Positions 17,211 through 25,637 of a stretch of DNA of 64,000 nucleotides are shown piece by piece. A program made the translations under genes and the position numbers. The first letter of the stretch is position 1. Each line of letters starts with the position of its first letter. The stretch comes from CAZICM01 sp964537685 (lineage in GTDB: Bacteria > Myxococcota_A > Polyangia > Polyangiales > Polyangiaceae). The notes beneath the pieces are model-generated. The model ran no database searches, was not told the DNA's origin, and was given only the letters and a program-made list of their open reading frames with translations. The stretch covers positions 62,001 to 126,000 of the forward strand of contig CAZICM010000014.1 of the NCBI GenBank assembly GCA_964537685.1, in the 5' to 3' direction.

Positions 17211-18470
17211 ATGAGCACCGCAGACACCATTCAGCTTCCGCCCCATGCCCGCCTCATCGCCAACCCCGATGTGTGGATGGAGGGCGATGCCATCGTTCAA
17301 TTTGCCCGCGTTGCTGAGCGCGACGGATGTATTGCCGCCGCCGCCATGCCCGATCTGCATACCGGAACGGGGATTCCCGTGGGCGCCGTCTTCGCATTTC
17401 AGAATCGGGTGATTCCTCAATTGATTGGGAGCGATGCCGGATGTGGTGTCCGGCTTAGCATTACAACCATAGATGGAATAAGCACGGACGCATTGGAACG
17501 GCGGGTGAGGGAAGGCATTGAACATGCATCGAATGCATTGAATGGCGACGGACCTCTATCCAATTGCGATCGAAAAGAACTTTTTCTTGCCGTATGGCAC
17601 GAGGGCGCCCGGGGCTTGGCCCGTGTTGCCGGTGTGGATGAAGGGCTTGCCGCGCTCGCCGCGGAAGAACCTGCTCTCGCCTTGATGGATAGCGCCGATC
17701 CATCGCCATTTCTCGAAGGCTTTGAAGATTCACTGGGCACCGTGGGTGGCGGAAATCATTTCGCTGAAATTGCCAAGGTATCTCATGTGCATCACAAAGA
17801 AATCGCTAAAACGATCGGATTGAAACCGGGCGCGTTCTGTGTGCTCGCTCATTCAGGATCGAGGGGATTGGGCGGCGTATTTGCAAAACGCTATTGGGAA
17901 TCGAGGGTGCTCATGGGCGATGAAATTCAAAAGTATTTAGCCGAGCTCGCCGGTGCCTGCCGTTTTGCGCAGGCCAACCGATTTGTGCTCGCTTATTCGC
18001 TGCTGCGCGCGCTTTCGGCGGCCCGTTTATCAAAAATCGCCATGAATCTCGATTTTATTCATAACGACGTCTGCTCTGAAATCGTCAATGGCGCGCCCGC
18101 CTGGGTTCACCGCAAAGGAGCGGCGCCCGCGCGGGGAAACGATTTTACGGTCGTACTGGGAAGCCGCGGCGCACCGTCCTGGGTATTGCGATCGCTCGAT
18201 AATGAAAGCGGATTGCGATCGGTCTCGCACGGCGCCGGAAGGCGCATGGGGCGGAGCGAGGCGCTTTCCAAGCTCAAAAGCCGCTACACGAGGGTGGAGG
18301 CTCAGAGAAATGCCTACAAAGGCAGGGTTATCTGTGAAGATCCGGCGCTCGTGTACGAAGAGCATCCCGATGCGTACAAGCCGGTTGTACCGGTCGTCAA
18401 TAGCTTGGTCGAGGCAAAGCTCGCTGAGCCAATCGCGGAGCTTGTGCCTGTGATTACGGTGAAAAGGTGA
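17211..18470 (+). CDS. rtcB: RNA-splicing ligase RtcB
   Basis: The 419-residue product joins RNA ends bearing 2',3'-cyclic phosphate or 3'-phosphate to 5'-hydroxyl ends, using GTP and Mn2+. The family ligands are all present: PDLHTG (47-52), Asp75 and Cys78 in IGSDAGCG, Asn182/His183 in GGGNHF, His214 in AHSGSRG, His284 in FIHND, the HRKGA motif at 300-304, and His340 in SHGAGRRMGR, the expected guanylylated residue. A Shine-Dalgarno-like AGGAA lies 7-8 bases before ATG 17211. It is driven by the sigma-54 promoter at 17153 and followed after 4 bases by an unrecognised gene. The RNA cyclase RtcA and archease, partners in some species, are not in the window. Confidence 0.95.
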   Translation: MSTADTIQLPPHARLIANPDVWMEGDAIVQFARVAERDGCIAAAAMPDLHTGTGIPVGAVFAFQNRVIPQLIGSDAGCGVRLSITTIDGISTDALERRVREGIEHASNALNGDGPLSNCDRKELFLAVWHEGARGLARVAGVDEGLAALAAEEPALALMDSADPSPFLEGFEDSLGTVGGGNHFAEIAKVSHVHHKEIAKTIGLKPGAFCVLAHSGSRGLGGVFAKRYWESRVLMGDEIQKYLAELAGACRFAQANRFVLAYSLLRALSAARLSKIAMNLDFIHNDVCSEIVNGAPAWVHRKGAAPARGNDFTVVLGSRGAPSWVLRSLDNESGLRSVSHGAGRRMGRSEALSKLKSRYTRVEAQRNAYKGRVICEDPALVYEEHPDAYKPVVPVVNSLVEAKLAEPIAELVPVITVKR

Positions 18471-18474
18471 TCTT

Positions 18475-19230
18475 ATGCGAAGCGATATGTTTGAAGTGAT
18501 TATTGAGCGGCCCCGCCGTAATGGTCATTGGGTCAAAGATACCAAGGAACGCCGCAAGGAATATGAATCGGTGAATATCATCAATTCCCCGCGGCGCGAA
18601 CCGATGAGCATCGGCCGGGGCGACAAATCTTTAAATGAAAACCTGGCACCGCTGCGCCGCTTTCTCGACCGGAACGTAGGCAGGCCGTGGAATAAAGTTC
18701 ATTCGGAAATCGCCGAACATTTATCGATGAACAGCCAGGTTCAAAAGCATGTTCTCGTGCATGTAAACGATTACGTTGAAAAGAATCCGGTCATTATCGA
18801 CGGGCAGCCCTATTCTCCGATCGCAACAGGACCCAGGCGCGATCATTACCGGGCGCTCTATTCCTACCGGTGCCGGGGCGCTTTTTATGTTTGTCCCAAA
18901 ACGGGCATCTTAAAAAAGGCTCCGGAAGGTCGCAGAAACAAGCCTTCGAATGAAAATGCGGCCCACCGCAAGACGCTCGGGGATTGGGAGGAAGCCCGGA
19001 AGATCGATGGGGTTTGGTATTTGATCGAATTTGCTAAAGTGCCGGAATCGTGGAAGGACTATCCCAATTGTTTCGACGCCGTGGCCAAAGCCAGGTTATC
19101 CGAGCACGGAATGATGGGATATAGCGGCACGCTGAACCAATTGCATGGGGACAGCAAACGCTATGCGGTATCCAAACGCCAGCTCTCCAAAAAAGAAATT
19201 CGGATGCATGGGCTGAATTTTCTATCGTAA
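18475..19230 (+). CDS. Unrecognised basic protein in the rtcB operon
   Basis: The 251-residue product begins 4 bases after the rtcB stop, so the two are almost certainly co-transcribed from the sigma-54 promoter. It is rich in Lys and Arg with no signal peptide or membrane helix. Recognisable landmarks are an N-terminal FEVIIERPR segment, a motif FLDRNVGRPWNKVHSEI near residues 61-77, a QKHVLVHVNDYVE helix, a YVCPKTGILKK segment with a single Cys, and a terminal SKRQLSKKEIRMHGL stretch that recalls small basic nucleic-acid-binding tails. I recall similar sequences in other bacteria but know of no named family or function. An alternative start, ATG 18487, would remove four residues. Position suggests a role in RNA repair, for instance substrate recognition, but that is inference. 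Confidence 0.75.
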   Translation: MRSDMFEVIIERPRRNGHWVKDTKERRKEYESVNIINSPRREPMSIGRGDKSLNENLAPLRRFLDRNVGRPWNKVHSEIAEHLSMNSQVQKHVLVHVNDYVEKNPVIIDGQPYSPIATGPRRDHYRALYSYRCRGAFYVCPKTGILKKAPEGRRNKPSNENAAHRKTLGDWEEARKIDGVWYLIEFAKVPESWKDYPNCFDAVAKARLSEHGMMGYSGTLNQLHGDSKRYAVSKRQLSKKEIRMHGLNFLS

Positions 19231-19259
19231 TGCAACAAAAATAGCAACAAAAATAAAAA

Positions 19260-19287
19260 GAGCGGCCCATCCGAAAACGGGCCGCTC
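19260..19287 (-). terminator. Intrinsic terminator for the propeller lipoprotein gene
   Basis: GAGCGGCCC and GGGCCGCTC form a perfect 9-base stem with a 10-base loop. Read on the minus strand the stem is followed by CTTTTTATTTTTGTTGC, a strong T-rich tract. It lies 17 bases past the stop of the minus-strand gene and may also stop plus-strand transcripts from the rtcB operon, though without a T-run on that side. Confidence 0.9.
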
Positions 19288-19303
19288 CATCCTCAAACGC
19301 TAT

Positions 19304-22279
19304 CTATTCAGATAGATTCACCACTTGCATTCCATAAGGCCCGAGCGAACACAGCGCATCATCGCCGGACAGCGAAATATCGTACACATACGATCGTAGA
19401 TCCGCTTTCTTCTCGAACACCGGATCATGAAGATCCGTTGAATCCAAGAGCCAGAGCGCGGAAGGCGACCAGCTTTGAGCCACCAAATGCTTGCCAAAAG
19501 CCAGCACCGGATAGGCATGCTGCGTTTCTTGCTCCAGCACAAAGCTCGCGTCCAGCGAACCCGCGCGCAGTCCTCCCAATGCCATTAACTGATGACTCCA
19601 TTGGCTCGGACCATCCGTTACCCATCCGCCCCAATTCTCCTGTGATGCAAATACGCGGTCATCGCCAACCAATACGTTGGAAATGTACGCCTCATCATCG
19701 ATGGCGAGGCTATCGAGAACATCCGCCGAATTCCCATTGATCGCCGAGGCTTTGAAGGTCCGGTGAAGGATCGAGCAAGTTCCGGGGCCATCGTATACAT
19801 CGGGAGTATTGGGCACGAATTCGGCATTATTGCCAAAGGATTCGTAACAGATCTGAGGGTTCGCCACGATATGAGACTCGCGGTTGTAGTCCACCGTCAG
19901 CAGATGATTGGATGCGGTATCAAAGCTGACGAACGAGCCCGGCACATTGATAGAGCCCACCAGGGCGGGCGCTGCCGGGTTGCTGACATCAATACGATCA
20001 AAATAAAATCGAACCTTATTGGGATTGTTCTGCACGGGAGCCCAATGCGAAGTCAGCACATCGGAACCCTCTTTTTGAAGCGCCGTATGACCAAAACCCG
20101 ACGGCAATTGAAATACCGTGCTCTTGGGCGCCGCGGGATTTTGCAAGTCAACAACGTTGAGCCAGGCGCCATGCACGATTTGCGAGCCGTTCTGATAAGG
20201 ATCGTCCAGGCCCTGGAAAACAAGGGTCGAGCCAAGCTGAACCACCGTATCGCCTGCGCCGATCACTTTGTAATAGCCATAGCCATAACCGTAGATCGAC
20301 GTATTGATCGTTGTTGTCGATTGAACTTTCGGATTCGCGGGATCGGAAATATCAATGACGGCAATGAGGCTTTGGTTCCAATTGTAATCCGATGGAGCAA
20401 CCAAATACACCGAATTGCCATGGGCAAAGAGTTTGGAAGCCCAGAAGGAATTGTACATGCATCCATTCATTGAATTGGGGACCAATTGACCCAAATTGAT
20501 GACGCCCAGGGGCACAAGCGAGTCGGCCTGGTTTGCAGGGACGATTTCCAAGCGCGGCTCGGAGGACCACCAGTCCGCGCTCAACCTGACGATCAAATTG
20601 CCGGCCTTTACGGTGCGAGTGGTATGCATTGCGATGGGTAGCGTTGCCGTTTCCGCGGGATTGTCGCGATCGGCGATATTATAAGAATTCACTTCATTGT
20701 CGGATACCGAAAATAGCCGCTCATTATGCATAAATGCCCGCCTCGCCTGGCCGCGCGAGGGCACCACGCCGCGCTTGGCCAGATCGTCGGCCGTGAAATC
20801 GATCAATTGAATCCCGCTCACATAAGAGCCGCAATAATCCACGAGCGATGTGTAGTGAAAGCCTGAATAGGGAACAGCAATTAAACCGATATCATCAAAA
20901 AGCCGGAAGGATTTATGAATACGATCTTGATCTTCCCCGAGCTGCGACCAATCGCCTCCAAATGCCACGCGCTCAATGAGCGAAGGCTGCGCCAAATCGG
21001 CCACATTGAAGAGCGAAACATGCAGCGAACCCTGAGGATTTTGATTATCAAACCCTACGGTGTACAGCCGGTCGCCTCTCGGTTCGATATGATAAATCCA
21101 GCCTGGAATCTCCACTTCGCCCATTTGGGCAGGCAGCGCCGGATTGCTTAAATCGATGGTGAAGAGCGGATCGGTCTGCACGGCTGTCACGGCAAAGGCA
21201 CGCGCTCCATCGAAACGTACAGAACGCAGGCGCTCGGGCATAGGCAGCGTTAAATCCAAGGACCCCAAAGGCACAATGCTCTGCGATGAATTCACCGTAA
21301 AGGTCTGCACCGTGGGATAGCCGTTTTCCCACACGCCCGGCTGGCTGATGACCCGCAATACGCCTTCATGCTCTTCCATTTGCCAGCGGCTTTCAATTTG
21401 CCCCTTGGCCTCGATTGCCGCGCCTTCAACCAATTGACCGCCCGGATCGGAGATATCGACGACTTGAATCGTTGAGTGGCCCATGCTTTGCCCATCCCAT
21501 TCAATGCCCGCGATATACAATCGATCTGTCGTTGCGCTCACGCTGCGCTGCCAGCCATAACCCCAAGGATCGTTGTCATTATAAAACAATTGGTCAACAA
21601 TTCCAATGGATGAGGGATTGGCCACATTGAGCGATGTAACGGTTGTGGTGCGCGCGGACTGGCATCCCCAGCAAAACCCATCTTCAAAGGTCACCGCATA
21701 CAGAACATCGCCCACAATGCGGGTATCCGAAATGCGGCCCGGTAAATCGAAGGAGCCAATCACCTGAATATTGCCTGGATTAGACACGTCGAGAGCTTCA
21801 ATACGACTGGATTGAACCCAGGACCACATATTGGTTTCCGCGTCGAATACTTCCCGGCCCCAGGAATTGTAGAGTGCGTAAACAACCGTGCCTTTCAAAT
21901 ACATTTCAAACGGTTCGGCAGCCGATTCATAATGCCCCAGCAGGGTGAGCTCATCTTGCTGTGTCACGTTAATAATGCTCAATCCCGAGTAGCGGGAGAG
22001 CGCATACACTTTATTGTCATTGATTTGAATAATATCGGCTTCGGAAATCAATCGCTCTGGATCGCTGGGCGACGGAACGGCACCGCCCGAACTGCTTGAG
22101 CTTGAGCCTCCGCCGTCCTCTCCCCCCGTGAAGTTGCCCGGGCCTCCAAAAGGATTATCCGATACGTGCTCGTGGGCGGGATTGATACCTTCCGTCCCGC
22201 ATGCCACGAGTCCAGCCATCGCTGAAATCGCGGTAAAAATAATCCAGCCCAGATTGGGTTTTTTAAGGGATGTGAGCAT
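19304..22279 (-). CDS. Secreted lipoprotein with LVIVD/beta-propeller repeats
   Basis: The 991-residue product has a lipoprotein signal peptide (MLTSLKKPNLGWIIFTAISA with lipobox LVAC, Cys about 27) and a Ser/Gly linker (GGGSSSSSSGG). The rest is a chain of propeller-type blades with recurrent patterns such as LSIINVT, IEALDVSNPGN, IQVVDISDPG, FDRIDVSNPAAPALVGSI and MQVVNLSE, matching the LVIVD repeat family and the bacterial 'beta-propeller domain' (C-terminal) family. It would be displayed at the envelope surface or periplasm. A good ribosome-binding site (AAGGAGATCGC before ATG) supports the start. The gene has its own terminator at 19260 and a long upstream region with a palindrome at 22348. 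Substrate or partner unknown. Confidence 0.85.
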   Translation of the reverse strand: MLTSLKKPNLGWIIFTAISAMAGLVACGTEGINPAHEHVSDNPFGGPGNFTGGEDGGGSSSSSSGGAVPSPSDPERLISEADIIQINDNKVYALSRYSGLSIINVTQQDELTLLGHYESAAEPFEMYLKGTVVYALYNSWGREVFDAETNMWSWVQSSRIEALDVSNPGNIQVIGSFDLPGRISDTRIVGDVLYAVTFEDGFCWGCQSARTTTVTSLNVANPSSIGIVDQLFYNDNDPWGYGWQRSVSATTDRLYIAGIEWDGQSMGHSTIQVVDISDPGGQLVEGAAIEAKGQIESRWQMEEHEGVLRVISQPGVWENGYPTVQTFTVNSSQSIVPLGSLDLTLPMPERLRSVRFDGARAFAVTAVQTDPLFTIDLSNPALPAQMGEVEIPGWIYHIEPRGDRLYTVGFDNQNPQGSLHVSLFNVADLAQPSLIERVAFGGDWSQLGEDQDRIHKSFRLFDDIGLIAVPYSGFHYTSLVDYCGSYVSGIQLIDFTADDLAKRGVVPSRGQARRAFMHNERLFSVSDNEVNSYNIADRDNPAETATLPIAMHTTRTVKAGNLIVRLSADWWSSEPRLEIVPANQADSLVPLGVINLGQLVPNSMNGCMYNSFWASKLFAHGNSVYLVAPSDYNWNQSLIAVIDISDPANPKVQSTTTINTSIYGYGYGYYKVIGAGDTVVQLGSTLVFQGLDDPYQNGSQIVHGAWLNVVDLQNPAAPKSTVFQLPSGFGHTALQKEGSDVLTSHWAPVQNNPNKVRFYFDRIDVSNPAAPALVGSINVPGSFVSFDTASNHLLTVDYNRESHIVANPQICYESFGNNAEFVPNTPDVYDGPGTCSILHRTFKASAINGNSADVLDSLAIDDEAYISNVLVGDDRVFASQENWGGWVTDGPSQWSHQLMALGGLRAGSLDASFVLEQETQHAYPVLAFGKHLVAQSWSPSALWLLDSTDLHDPVFEKKADLRSYVYDISLSGDDALCSLGPYGMQVVNLSE

Positions 22280-22347
22280 TGCGATCTCCTTTATTGATCA
22301 AAAGAAAAAATAAAAATTCCCCGCCCCCTTTCAAGCATGACCCTTCC

Positions 22348-22373
22348 TTCATCAATTTGTTTGAATTGATGAA
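22348..22373. promoter_or_regulatory. Perfect 10-base inverted repeat in the 22280-22643 divergent spacer
   Basis: TTCATCAATT and AATTGATGAA are perfect inverted repeats around TGTTTG. The site lies 69 bases upstream of the propeller lipoprotein start inside a 364-base spacer between divergent genes. It could be a repressor/activator operator or a weak hairpin. The rest of the spacer is AT-richer near the lipoprotein start and otherwise holds no gene I can support. Confidence 0.5.
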
Positions 22374-22643
22374 TCCATGCATTGAATAGTGATTTACTTC
22401 GCAAGGCGCATGCCACGCCCCAATGCTGGGCGATCCATTAAAAAACCAGGCAGATCGCGGGCGATGCTCTGACCGGGCATGAAAATTCTGTGCCGGAATG
22501 TGCAAATCCTTCGGTAATTCAAGGATGGGGCGCCAGATCTGCGCCGCCCGCGAATGCATTGCGTGCGGCCAAAGCCAAAAAATCAGAAATCGAAAATCAA
22601 AAAATTGCCCATTTCAAATGGCTGAGGTACAGGGCCAAAAACC

Positions 22644-24296
22644 ATGTTGCGCTGCGGAACGAAAGCATTTGTTTGGCCAATCGCCGCGATGGCACTGTTA
22701 TTGGGAGCAGCCTGCAAAAAAGGTCAGGAGCCGGCTCCTGGATTGTCTGCCGAGGCTTCCGCCACCGAGAATCCAGCCACCGGTTCGGCGCCTCCGCCGC
22801 CCGAAGACGGCGCGGACGCCGGCGGCGATGCGATTCCTCAAGAGACCGGCCCCGCGATGGTATCGCTCGACGGAGCGGCCAGGCCGCCTTCTCCGCCCGT
22901 GGAAGGCGTTCCCCGCGCCGCAAGCATCGCGATGAGCACGGATGTGTTCGCCAAGCCCGCCCGCGAAGCGACCCGTATCGGCTGGCTCCGGGCGGGAGCG
23001 ATTGTGGAACTGGCCGAGGAAGGATCGGCAGGGAAATCGGGCTGCCCGGGAGGATGGCGCCGGATTAAGCCCGCGGGCTATGTATGCATTGGGCCGGAAG
23101 CCACGCTCGATTTAAATCATCCCATTGTCAAAGCATCGGCACGCCGTCCGGATATTACGCAAAAACTACCGTATATGTATGGAGTCGTGACCCGGGGCGG
23201 CCCTGTGTATTCGCGAATCCCTACCGAAGACGATTTAAAAAAATATGAGCCCAATCTAAAAAAGCATTATGCCAAATGGGAAAAGGATACAGAAAGCGGT
23301 GCGGCCTACGGTTTAGAATTGTGGCTAAAATGGCGCGACAAAAACGCGCCTCCCGCGCTCGAAGCCTTGGAGCAGCGTGTCACCGACACGGACATTCCTA
23401 TTTTTTTGCGCGGCCATAAACAGGTGCCCAATTTATCGGGCCTTGTAAAATCGGACGACGCCATTAAAATTGATTCGCTATCCCGTAGGAATGGAGTCGC
23501 CTTTATCGATTCATTTTTATTTGAAGGCCGGCGCTACAATGTTTCAACCGATTTGCGCGTGATGCCCGCCGACAGATTCCGGCCCATCCGGGGCTCAGAG
23601 TTTCATGGATATCTGATCGGCAAGGATATTGATTTTCCCTTTGCGCTGGTCCGCGGGAAGAATGCAAAGAAATATACCTGGAGCGATTCGAAAAAGGCAA
23701 TGATTGAAGCCGGCGATTTAGAATGGCGCTCGGCCGTCGCGCTCACGGGGAAACAAAAATTCTATAAGAATGTATTGCATTACGAAACAAAAGACGGCTT
23801 CTATGTGGACGATCGTAAAGCTGGCCGTATCGATCCGGCCAAAAAAATGCCCGCGTGGGGAAAAAATGGCGAAAAATGGATCGATGTAAACATCACCAAA
23901 CAAGTATTGGTCGCCTATGAAGGCCAAAAAGCCGTGTATGCGACGCTCGTATCCACGGGCGAGGCCGGATTGGACGATCCTGAAACCACCCGCTCAACCA
24001 AAAGGGGTATTTTTAGAATTCATACGAAATACATTAGTGCTACAATGGATTCTGATGTAGTTGGCGAAGAATACGAGCTGCGCGACGTACCCTATGTTCA
24101 ATATTTCGAGGGCGGTTATGCGCTTCACGGCGCTTATTGGCACGATGGATTTGGGCAGCCCAAAAGCCATGGCTGTATTAATTTGTCGCCCGAAGACGCG
24201 CGGAGGCTATTCTTCTGGACAGAGCCTCAAGTGCCGCCGGGTTTTCATGGTGTTGCCCGGCCGCTCACAGGCACCGTCGTATTCGTGCATCCATGA
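22644..24296 (+). CDS. L,D-transpeptidase (YkuD) lipoprotein with SH3-like domain
   Basis: The 550-residue product has a lipoprotein signal peptide (lipobox GAAC, Cys near 24) and an Ala/Pro-rich linker. Residues about 95-150 resemble a bacterial SH3 domain (VFAKPAREATRIGWLRAGAIVEL). The C-terminal YkuD catalytic domain contains YALHGAYWHDGFGQPKSHGCINL; the nucleophile is Cys511 and the HxA His lies 18 residues before it. YkuD enzymes form 3-3 cross-links in peptidoglycan or attach proteins to it. The middle region (about 180-370) is lysine-rich and not recognised. It shares a 4-base ATGA overlap with the following acyltransferase gene, implying translational coupling. Confidence 0.9.
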   Translation: MLRCGTKAFVWPIAAMALLLGAACKKGQEPAPGLSAEASATENPATGSAPPPPEDGADAGGDAIPQETGPAMVSLDGAARPPSPPVEGVPRAASIAMSTDVFAKPAREATRIGWLRAGAIVELAEEGSAGKSGCPGGWRRIKPAGYVCIGPEATLDLNHPIVKASARRPDITQKLPYMYGVVTRGGPVYSRIPTEDDLKKYEPNLKKHYAKWEKDTESGAAYGLELWLKWRDKNAPPALEALEQRVTDTDIPIFLRGHKQVPNLSGLVKSDDAIKIDSLSRRNGVAFIDSFLFEGRRYNVSTDLRVMPADRFRPIRGSEFHGYLIGKDIDFPFALVRGKNAKKYTWSDSKKAMIEAGDLEWRSAVALTGKQKFYKNVLHYETKDGFYVDDRKAGRIDPAKKMPAWGKNGEKWIDVNITKQVLVAYEGQKAVYATLVSTGEAGLDDPETTRSTKRGIFRIHTKYISATMDSDVVGEEYELRDVPYVQYFEGGYALHGAYWHDGFGQPKSHGCINLSPEDARRLFFWTEPQVPPGFHGVARPLTGTVVFVHP

Positions 24297-25042
24297 GCAA
24301 ATCGCGCCCCCGATGGATTGAAATGTTTTCAGGGACCGACGCCTTTATGCGGGCGGCGCGGGGAATTGCCGATGGTTTAAACGCAACCCTTCACGATGCC
24401 GATCGTATTCCCAGGGTGGGCGGTGTGCTCGTTGTCGGCAATCACGCTTTTTTGGGATTGGATTCTTATGGTCTTTCGGCGCTGATTGTTGCGCACACCG
24501 GGCGTTATCCCCGTTTTTTGGGCGAGCGCAATCTGTGGCGCGTTCCCGGCCTGCGCTCGGTGCTGGATGCGGTCGGCGCCGTTCCCGGCGCGCCCGACAA
24601 TGCCGTCGAGCTGTTGCTTGCGGGCGAACTTGTGGGCGTGTATCCGGGCGGAATCAACGATTCCTACAAGCCTTCCAGCGAAGCGTATCAATTGAAATGG
24701 GAAGGCCGCTCGGGTTTTGCCCGCGTCGCGCTTCGCGCCAAAGTGCCCATTGTGCCCATTGCCGCGACGGGTGTTGACGAAGTCTTTGAAATACACCGCC
24801 ACGAGCAATGGCTGGGCCGCACGTTATTGGGCTCGCCCAAATATGATACGCCTCTTCCCAATTCGATCGTTCCTAAAAAAATTCCTTTTGATTATTATGT
24901 GCAGCCGCCCATCGAGCCCGAAGGCAGCGCCGACGATGAAGAAGCCGTTGAGCGGCTTAGGCAAGCCACGGTGGATGCGATGGAAAGCGTGCTCCGGCCT
25001 TACCGCGAACAGCTTCGCGCTAGCCGGAAGCAAACTCTTTAA
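24293..25042 (+). CDS. Lysophospholipid acyltransferase-like protein (PlsC/DAGAT fold)
   Basis: The 249-residue product has an acyltransferase block I (GNHAFLGLDSYGL, with His and Asp separated by five residues, as in the DAGAT-like branch) and a block III motif GVYPGGIND in place of the usual FPEGTRS. It probably acylates a lysophospholipid or another alcohol at the inner membrane. It is translationally coupled to the L,D-transpeptidase by ATGA. The last 23 bases overlap the 3' end of the convergent GNAT gene. A similar protein is encoded at 35.4-36.2 kb. Confidence 0.82.
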   Translation: MSKSRPRWIEMFSGTDAFMRAARGIADGLNATLHDADRIPRVGGVLVVGNHAFLGLDSYGLSALIVAHTGRYPRFLGERNLWRVPGLRSVLDAVGAVPGAPDNAVELLLAGELVGVYPGGINDSYKPSSEAYQLKWEGRSGFARVALRAKVPIVPIAATGVDEVFEIHRHEQWLGRTLLGSPKYDTPLPNSIVPKKIPFDYYVQPPIEPEGSADDEEAVERLRQATVDAMESVLRPYREQLRASRKQTL

Positions 25043-25631
25043 GCCATTGAACAATGGCCTTTAGCGTTTGAAGCAGCACCGAACCATTATGCTCGTCGGA
25101 TTCTCCAATGGGCACGTCAAATACAATTGTATTGTCGTCTGTCGCCTTGATAATGGCGCCGGCATCGGAAAGAATATGCTGAATCGGCGTATTGCTCTTT
25201 AAAGCTTCGCCCCTAAAATGCCGGATTCCTCTTCTGCGGGCCTCGCGCGTGAGCGCCGCCAGCAATATTTTTCCAATGCCTTTTCCTTGGGCTTCATCGA
25301 CCACGGTGACAGCGGCCTCGGCCGTGTCCTCTTCGCCGGGCAGCCTTACAAAACGGGCAACCCCCAAACCAATATCGTGTTTAAAATCCAATGAATCTGT
25401 TACAGCAACCAATGCAACATGATTTGTACCATCCACATTGGTTAGATATTGAAGCGTGGCCTCATCGAGGCGCGCCTTGGGCATTAAAAAGCGCTGCACG
25501 CGCGAACGTTTGCTGAGTGCGGCAAAAGCCTTTAAAAGAGCGTCTTTATCTCTCGGCTGAATGGGCCGCACCGTTACCAGCGTGCCATCGCTTAAACGAT
25601 GAGATTCGCAGTCCGGGAGCAGATCGGTCAT
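25020..25631 (-). CDS. GNAT family N-acetyltransferase
   Basis: The 203-residue product begins with the typical acetyltransferase strand (GTLVTVRPIQPRDKDALL) and contains the acetyl-CoA binding motif A, VVDEAQGKGIGKILLAAL (Q-x-x-G-x-G/A), near residues 112-129. The acceptor is not predictable. Proteins of this layout are often small-molecule or protein-Lys acetyltransferases. It follows the alpha/beta hydrolase gene by 6 bases on the same strand and is likely its operon partner. The final 23 bases overlap the convergent acyltransferase gene. Confidence 0.88.
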   Translation of the reverse strand: MTDLLPDCESHRLSDGTLVTVRPIQPRDKDALLKAFAALSKRSRVQRFLMPKARLDEATLQYLTNVDGTNHVALVAVTDSLDFKHDIGLGVARFVRLPGEEDTAEAAVTVVDEAQGKGIGKILLAALTREARRRGIRHFRGEALKSNTPIQHILSDAGAIIKATDDNTIVFDVPIGESDEHNGSVLLQTLKAIVQWLKEFASG

Positions 25632-25637
25632 TGCGCT

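Noticed and set aside
15398..17230. Longer rtcR reading frame with start at 17230
   Set aside because: It would cover the palindrome array and overlap the rtcB start; the CARF-like domain begins at KRILLTW, so GTG 17041 fits better.
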